Positions 57,614 to 64,000 of a stretch of 64,000 nucleotides of DNA are shown piece after piece. A model generated the notes under the pieces. That model was not told the origin of the DNA and made no database searches. It was given only the letters and a program-made list of their open reading frames with translations. The DNA is taken from assembly GCA_051453625.1 (NCBI GenBank), contig JBOZIK010000001.1:89850951-89914950 (forward strand), written 5' to 3'. A program made the translations under genes and the position numbers. Numbering within the stretch: position 1 is the stretch's first letter; every line of letters begins with the position of its first letter. Source of the stretch: Welwitschia mirabilis (Eukaryota; Gnetophyta; Gnetopsida; Welwitschiales).

Positions 57614-59168
57614 ATATTGCATGACCAAACCCTAGTTTTACTAAAAGTATTAGGACTTCTGTTTGTGGTATAGTCTTAGTGTTATTCTTTCCAAGAGATA
57701 AATGATAAGATTTATTAGTAAAATAAGCATAAAATTAGAAAGTAATAGAGATTGAAATGATATTTAAAGAGCTAGGAATGGGACATATAATTCAAACTAA
57801 CATAATAACTTCAAATAAAAGCATAAGTACTTATAAGACAAACATGTATCTTTAATTCCAACTCATTACAATTATATAATACACTATGATCATGAGTATT
57901 TTATTAGCTCAAGATCAAGCACAATGGAATAATCTCATCCATCATAGATATGAGGTTAATAAAACCAAACCACCTAGACTTCACAGCAATAATAAAATAA
58001 GCATTGAAAGTAAGAGTCTTCCAAGACCCATCAAATAAACATTCAAGTTATGTAAGATAGAATTAAAAATGAAAATCATTAAACTAAATCATAAATTAGA
58101 AGCATGATGTAGCTAATCTTAGATATGAAAACTATGACATTCACACTTGGTAACTATCCCATCCCTATGGAAGGCTTGAAAAGACTCACAATTAAATCTC
58201 TAATCTTCTGAAGATATCACAATGGAATTACAACCTTTAAATGAAGTAAGGAAGGGTATTTATAGGCCTTGATTAAGGTTTTCAATTAGGATTTCTAAGG
58301 ACTAATTAAGTTGTTCTAAAAAATGTCCAAAAGTATATAAAATAATTATTTAGTCATGGGGTTGAATTGAGGGGTCCTTCTTAGAAATATTATTCATTCA
58401 TCTTCTCTTTATAGAAAATATGGGAATGAATTACATGCATCAAGAAAACCCAAGAACACAATTATGGTACTATTTGAATCCAAAAAACTAGTGCCGCTAT
58501 GTCTATGACTAGCTTTTCTACCAATTATGCTCAACATAGCTCCTTCTCTTATATAACATAATTATTTAGTCATGGGATTGAATTGAGGAGTTCTTCTTAG
58601 AAAAAATTGTTCATTCATATTCTCTTTGCAAAAAATATGGGAATGAATTACATGCATCAAGAGAACTCAAGAACATAATTATGGTACTGTTTGACTCCAA
58701 AAAACTAGTGTCGCTATGTCTATGACTAGCTTTTCTATCAATTATGCTCAACATAGCTCCTTCTCTTATATAACATAATTATTTAGTCATGGAATTGAAT
58801 TGAGGAGTTCTTCTTAGAAAAAATTGCTCATTCATATTCTCTTTGCAAAAAATATGGAAATGAATTACATGCATTAAGAGAACTCAAGAACATAATTATG
58901 GTACTATTTAACTCCAAAAAACTAGTGTCGCTATGCCTAAGACTAGCGTTGCTACCAATTATGCTTAGCATAGTTCCTTCTCTTATCGTGATGCTCTTGA
59001 TTTTATATTTAACTTATGAAATGATAGTGTTTAGGAATATCAGTAGTAAAATAGGATTTTCATTACCTTAAGTGAAAAAAAAGCATAAAACAACCATGAT
59101 ATTTAATTAAACATCATAATAATGCATTAATTTATTGATATAAATGTTAATTTTTGAGTGTTATTACA
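57614..59168 (-). repeat. 5' LTR of D
   Basis: Aligned with 49084-50299. About 1,555 bp because of a three-fold tandem repeat (58343-58992) and minus about 100 bp present only in the 3' LTR. Starts TGTAATAACACTC (minus strand) at 59168. Confidence 0.75.
58343..58992 (+). repeat. Three tandem copies of a 216-217-bp unit
   Basis: Units start at 58343, 58559 and 58776, each with TAATTATTTAGTCATGG, then TTGAATTGAGG, CATGCAT, AAAACTAGTG and ending with AGCTCCTTCTCTTAT or similar. The second and third are closer to each other than to the first. The 3' LTR of D has one unit. Confidence 0.85.
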
Positions 59169-59173
59169 AATTC

Positions 59174-59700
59174 ATATATTGATAAGACATTTGTAATCAA
59201 TTTTCCTTAAGAATACGTCTCTATGAAGGAATTTTATTCTTATCTTCTTATTGTCTCTCCTACTCATGCTTTGCTATATTTGCCTTTTCTATAGCATCTA
59301 TGAGATTCTTAGCTAAAATTTGAATACTTTAGCAGTAATAAAAGGAAGAATACTATAAATAAAGATATTTTCTTAGCTTCTTAATCTAAAAGCATATGTG
59401 ATACATATCTCCATAGCTCTAGAAATTTACACTCATGAGATGATAGTTCTAAAATTATATAAAAATTTGATAAATATAAGACTTGATGATATACATCTTT
59501 TTAAAGATATACTTAAATTTCCTCTATGAAAGTTCTAGATTTTCTAACTTGACCATTTTCATTTTCCACCATAAGTTAGCTTCATATTATAACATATATA
59601 TAGCTAAAGAAGCCTTTTCATATTCATCACATCCTAAGGTATCTATAACCTTTTCAACATCACTTAGTCATGATTTTGCTTTAAAGGATTAAAAAATCAT
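59174..59700 (-). pseudogene. gag core of chromovirus F
   Basis: Minus strand: 'DVEKVIDTLGCDEYEKASLA', 'IYMLEYEANLWWKMKM' near 59.55-59.68 kb, then 'LSxRKFKYIFKKMY' and, in another frame, 'NIAKH'-like end near 59.27 kb, the gag core of Tekay/Del elements (family 'MEKIFxxxGCxxEQKV', 'AxxWW'). It continues at 49083 on the other side of element D. Confidence 0.75.
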
Positions 59701-61367
59701 ATAAAATTTATTAAATTTATCTTAATAAATGTTTGAATTAATTTCCTCATATCCACTTCTTTAGCTTGATTGATACCATTATTTACTTATGGGTTTTAAC
59801 CTTGATTTACTACTTGTGATAGGAATTGCATGAAGGTATTCATCAATGATTCTATATTTTAGGTTGAATGGGGCTTATTTTCATCATTACATTGACAACT
59901 CTCTTGTGAATTATCTTAATGTTAATTACTTGATGCAACTAATCTAATCTCAAGGTTCAACTGATGATTATGAGGCATCTGAAAGAATTGAAAATTATTA
60001 TCATATTTTATTGGAAAATAGGATAGAGATTATTAAATATTAAACTTAGAAATATTTTTATGATCTTAAGAAGAACATGATTATTATTATGAGGTGATCA
60101 ATCCTTATATATAACTTAAAGTATATAATCATGTTTATCCCCTTTCCTTATTTTTAATAGATAAGGCTTATAAGCTATGAATATGAGTTTTCACTTTAAA
60201 ATTATATGACCACGTAATTTAGGATGAATAACTTGATTAGAGATTTGATTATTTCCAATGGTATCTAATTATAAGGTATTATTTTATGTATTTATATTTT
60301 TTGCAAAAGATTAAGCTTTTTAAAGNNNNNNNNNNNNNNNNNNNNNNNNNNNNNNNNNNNNNNNNNNNNNNNNNNNNNNNNNNNNNNNNNNNNNNNNNNN
60401 NNNNNNNNNNNNNNNNNNNNNNNNNNNNNNNNNNNNNNNNNNNNNNNNNNNNNNNNNNNNNNNNNNNNNNNNNNNNNNNNNNNNNNNNNNNNNNNTCTTA
60501 AGAAGGACATGATTATTATTATGAGGTGATCAATCCTTATATATAACTTAAAGTATATAATCATGTTTATCCCCTTTTCTTATTTTTAATAGATAAGGCT
60601 TATAAGCTATGAATATGAGTTTTCACTTTAAAATTATATGACCACATAATTTAGGATGAATAACTTGATTAGATATTTGATTATTTCCAATGGTATCTAA
60701 TTAAAAGTGTTATTTTATGTATTTATATTTCTTGCAAAAGATTAAGCTTTTTAAAGAATCATATAAGATCACTATCCTAAATTCTTAAGATACTTGTAAT
60801 TCTTCTAAATGATTATCATCTATATCTATAAGGTAATAGAGTCTTTAGTAACTTAAATTCATCATGATTCTTAGTTTATTTAGGTGTTTTAACTTATCAT
60901 AAATATAATTAGCATAATGATTATCTAAGTATTGGGTTTATATTTAATCTTATAAATACTTTAGAACTATCGATCCCAAATATAATCAAGTTCTAGAATT
61001 ATTAAGTTACTAAGATTATCATTAATGTAACCTTTCTAATTATTGGAATTAACATGAATGTGATTTAGTATATATTTAGAAATTAGGAAAATTATAGGTC
61101 TAATTAAATTCATGAGTATTAGGAGATATGATTAAATTTATGCTTATCTAGGAGTTAGAGTTATCTTAGAATCTTGTATTACTAAGGATATAATTAATTT
61201 TACTCATAGTTTAGAATTGTTAGAATATAATTAACTTTATATCTACTAAGCATTAAGGTTATTATAGTTACAACTAACTTTATGATTATTAAGAAGAAAA
61301 GTTATTAAATATATAATTCTTATAAATTTATAAGTGCTTAGCATAGGTATTTATTTAATTTAAGATA
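59701..61367 (-). other. 5' leader and start of gag in F
   Basis: Between primer site and gag core. A 170-N gap (60326-60495) is flanked by a 262-bp duplication (60064-60325, 60496-60758). Downstream of it short TAATT-rich repeats occur. No gene recognised. Confidence 0.5.
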
Positions 61368-61379
61368 GCTCTAATACCA
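61368..61379 (-). promoter_or_regulatory. Primer-binding site of F (tRNA-iMet type)
   Basis: Minus strand TGGTATTAGAGC (TGGTATCAGAGC with one C-to-T), three nt after the LTR end TTACA. Confidence 0.8.
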
Positions 61380-61382
61380 ATT

Positions 61383-64000
61383 TGTAACAATCTAGTTTTA
61401 CTTATCCTAATTAAGCACTATTTTTTTCCTTCCTTCATTATTTAATATTATTACTTAATAGACATAATAGAACCTAGGATCAAATTTTACTTATTCCTAT
61501 ATTAACAATTTTATATTTTAAAAAATTCATATTATTATTATATTTTATCTATAACTAATTCCTAGGTTATTTTGGTTTATGAATAATAGTGATGTCATAA
61601 GCTTATGTTCCCCATTTGTTCGTAGTCTTCCATCACATAGAAAAATATCTTGTAAATAGTTGAAGAGATGTAAACTTGAAAACATACATGGATAAGTTTA
61701 AGAAGAATACCTAACCAATATAATAGGAGTTTTAACTCTAATTAATGGCATTTCATATAGATATCCAACTATACACTGGGTATGAGTTTGTTCTATTTTA
61801 GGTTATAATCTATGCAACCATTACTAAAGTCAACTTCATAGCCTTAAAATTTACCTCTGTATACCCCTAATATAGGTGATAGGTAGTATATGAGGCGGAT
61901 GCATACTTAGAAGTGATCATCACTTCCTTGAAATATCTCTAGATGGCATAAGCTAATCCATTAATGCTAAGGGATTAAGATATAAATTGGCATAACTTCA
62001 TATATGAGTGGAGAGTGATGGTTAAATCAACTTCTAGAATGGTATTATAACAAAAAAATATAATGTAACCCACCTTGGTTATGAAATCCAGGTGTGGGAA
62101 TAATCATTATTAGAATAATCTTGATTTAGTCCTATTCAATGAATACATTACATAAATTCATGCATATAATTCTATATGAATATTTAACAAATTATTTACC
62201 TAGTTATAATAATTCTAATCATAATTAGGTTCATTTTATAGAAATAATCATAAAAGAGAAAACAAGCATACTAAAACATCTTTATTTCAAGATTATAGTA
62301 ATGTAATTCTAAATAAAGAAAATATTTTTTCCTTTCAATAATAATAATAAAATTTAAAATATATCAAATCACATTTTAATAATTTACTTAAAAAAACTAG
62401 TCCATACTTGAAGAGATATCAATCCTAAAGGCATTCTTTAATGCTCATATAATAGTCTCTATTATGTAAGAAAAATAAACAAAAGAAGTATAATTCAAGA
62501 TTAATTTTTAAAATATAACTATTTATCCAAGACTTATATGATTATATTAAAAGATAAAAAGAAATAAATTAAATACTATTTATCTTACTTAAACTACTAA
62601 GTTAAAAACTCTTAAAAGCATGCACATTCAAAGTAAGATAAAGGGAGGGGAAAGTACAAAAGCTATTTCTCCTAATAAAATATTATTTCTAAGTAATGTA
62701 AATTAAGGATAAAAAATTATCTTATATACTCAACTTACCTATATAATTTTATCTAATAATTTTTTTATAATTCAAAACATTAATTATAACATTTTTAGAA
62801 CCTAAGGAGACATCATAATTAAAAATTAATAATTTATTAATTATGAATTAGAAAATAAATTATAGTAGCTTTTCATGATTTAGAGTAAAATATTTCAAAA
62901 CCAAATTAAACTATCTCAAAATTCTAAAAATATTATTTCTAAGATCATTATCTAATATTAAAAACTATTAAAATTTTTAAAATTATAATCCTATCACACT
63001 ACACTAAAATGATCATAACTTTCAAAATACTTTGAATTTTTATATGATTTAAGATGTTTTGAAAATTATATTTAATTCCCCACAACATAGGATGCTCAAT
63101 TTTATACATATCTTAACTTTTAAGAACAGAAATGTAATTTACTTTCTTACTATTTTTTGCATTGATTTTCTAATCTATTTTAAAAAATAAATTTCCTAAA
63201 AATTATTACAAATTAGAAAAATTAATATTTTTACATTTTCATAGTCATAACACAATCCTAGACTTACCTAATCAATTTTATGAATTTATACTTACTAATT
63301 AATAAGCTATAGTATTTCTGACCTATGTTTATATTTTATAATTTTAACTTTTAGTAAATAATTATAGTAAAGGTCCACCAACTAATCATACAGTAATATA
63401 ATTCACTAAAATAATAAATAAACTAGACAAAATAATTATTTACAAACTAGCTTTACTAAATAATACTAATATAAATTAATTAAGAAATGAAAATCAAATC
63501 AATTAAAAAAAGCATTTATGATGAGCCTTATGATTAACAATAAAGGAGTACTAGTCTAAAAAGATTTTTGAGGATCAGACTTTACTCCTAAAAAGATGGA
63601 TCTAATGCATAATAAGTAAAAAATGTATTGTTATGTATATTAATATAAAATAAATATGGACATCTGAGTATATGGTAAATCCTGAAGTGGTCACTTTGTC
63701 ATAGTCATCCATTAGTAACCTCAATCACCAAGCATAGGAGACTCCTCATATCTCCCCACATCTTAGTGAGAGCCAATGGGAGGGAATAACATATTTTTAT
63801 GATATATCATACCTAGTAGTCAAATTTAGTATTATATAATTTTACTAAAATATTAAAAAAGACCATATAAAAAACATGAGTAAAGATCTTACTTGAAAAG
63901 GTTATTAAGTTTTGATAGTTAAAGTTTGATGAAGATTCAAGCTTAAGACTTATTAGTTTCAAGCTTTCAAGCTTGAAGCTTCAAAAGTAAGAAAATAAAA
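61383..64000 (-). repeat. 5' LTR of F, partial (runs off the window)
   Basis: Aligned with 32696-35573 with many small differences. Similarity stops near 63947, followed by a palindromic stretch rich in AAGCTT (CAAGCTTTCAAGCTTGAAGC) with no counterpart in the 3' LTR, perhaps another insertion. The LTR start lies beyond the window, if it exists. Confidence 0.75.

Larger units (their letters stand above)
49084..59168 (-). mobile_element. Athila-like element D, nested in F gag, lacking RT and INT
   Basis: Minus strand from the right: 5' LTR (59168-57614), a tRNA-Asp type primer site (57530-57513), leader, gag (56.5-55.1 kb), protease (54.9-53.9 kb), a 65-bp-period repeat (53.29-53.18 kb), an extra ORF (52.4-51.2 kb), polypurine tract and 3' LTR (50299-49084). 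No RT, RNaseH or integrase sequence was found between protease and extra ORF. LTRs start TATGATAACACTC / TGTAATAACACTC. Possible target duplication aattt (49079-49083) and aattc (59169-59173). It interrupts F gag, so it is younger than F, and its protease frame is less broken. Either a deleted Athila copy or a non-autonomous family. Confidence 0.8.
32696..64000 (-). mobile_element. Chromovirus (Tekay/Del-like Ty3/gypsy) F, host of nested elements
   Basis: Minus-strand order from the right: 5' LTR (61383 to beyond 64000), tRNA-iMet type primer site (61368-61379), leader, gag (59.7-59.2 kb), interrupted by element D, rest of gag, protease, RT, RNaseH, integrase, chromodomain (44.7 kb), polypurine tract (44539-44549), and 3' LTR 44538-32696, itself interrupted by element E. 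About 2.6 kb of the two LTRs align (32696-35573 with 61383-63947). The order INT-chromodomain and the tRNA-iMet site are typical of Tekay/Del elements, which also have long LTRs. All domains carry stops. As host of D and E, it is the oldest of the three. Confidence 0.85.

Noticed and set aside
58343-58992. CRISPR-like array
   Set aside because: Three long 217-bp units without short repeats and unique spacers, inside a plant retrotransposon LTR; tandem duplication is the simple explanation.
1-64000. Repeat-induced point mutation of the fungal type
   Set aside because: The element lineages (Athila, SIRE, Tekay) are plant-specific. Methylation-driven deamination explains the C-to-T excess without a dedicated mutator, though a context count could not be run here.
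1-64000. Functional new biological system or intact host gene
   Set aside because: No frame of notable length without N outside retroelement remnants, no splice-consistent gene model with a recognisable domain, and no RNA gene signature on either strand.

Overview
This window is plant nuclear DNA, almost certainly intergenic heterochromatin of an angiosperm with a repeat-rich genome. It is very AT-rich, visibly poor in CG dinucleotides, and broken by 24 runs of N. No host gene, tRNA or rRNA could be recognised. Nearly everything identifiable is a decayed LTR retrotransposon of three plant lineages: Athila-like Ty3/gypsy (tRNA-Asp type primer site), Tekay/Del-like chromovirus Ty3/gypsy (tRNA-iMet type primer site, chromodomain), and SIRE-like Ty1/copia (tRNA-iMet type primer site). 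The species cannot be named from the sequence.

Left part (about 1.4-27.5 kb): a rearranged Athila-like cluster. It begins with a plus-strand LTR, primer site, leader and second LTR fragment (1396-5032). This joins in inverted orientation to two minus-strand units sharing one LTR: unit A (gag-PR-partial RT, 5049-9130, LTR 9131-10485) and unit B (INT-RNaseH-gag, primer site, LTR up to 16620). At 16620 unit B abuts, head to head, the plus-strand copy C (16623-27537), which still shows primer site, gag, PR, RT (FMDD), RNaseH, INT, polypurine tract and 3' LTR. All coding parts are broken by stops and frameshifts.

Middle (27.5-32.7 kb): AT-rich DNA without a recognisable gene, holding a short AGGGTTT minisatellite, small inverted repeats, an orphan polypurine tract/LTR start and a purine-rich tract.

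Right part (32.7-64 kb): one nested stack, all on the minus strand. Chromovirus F spans 32696 to beyond the window end. A SIRE-like element E (36134-44149) lies inside F's 3' LTR, and an Athila-like element D (49084-59168) lies inside F's gag. F keeps recognisable gag, PR, RT, RNaseH, INT and chromodomain. D and E have both lost the reverse transcriptase/integrase core while keeping gag and a 3' extra ORF of one plant-specific type.

Most 100-N gaps are flanked on both sides by near-identical sequence. Removing one copy and the Ns brings the LTRs back to a common length, so these duplications and gap sizes look like assembly artefacts. The most interesting candidates are the two RT-less elements with a 3' extra ORF (D and E), a two-unit, 65-bp-period hairpin-like repeat in the 3' region of two Athila-like families, and the inverted junctions at about 5.05 and 16.62 kb. 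Nothing points to a functional, intact system.
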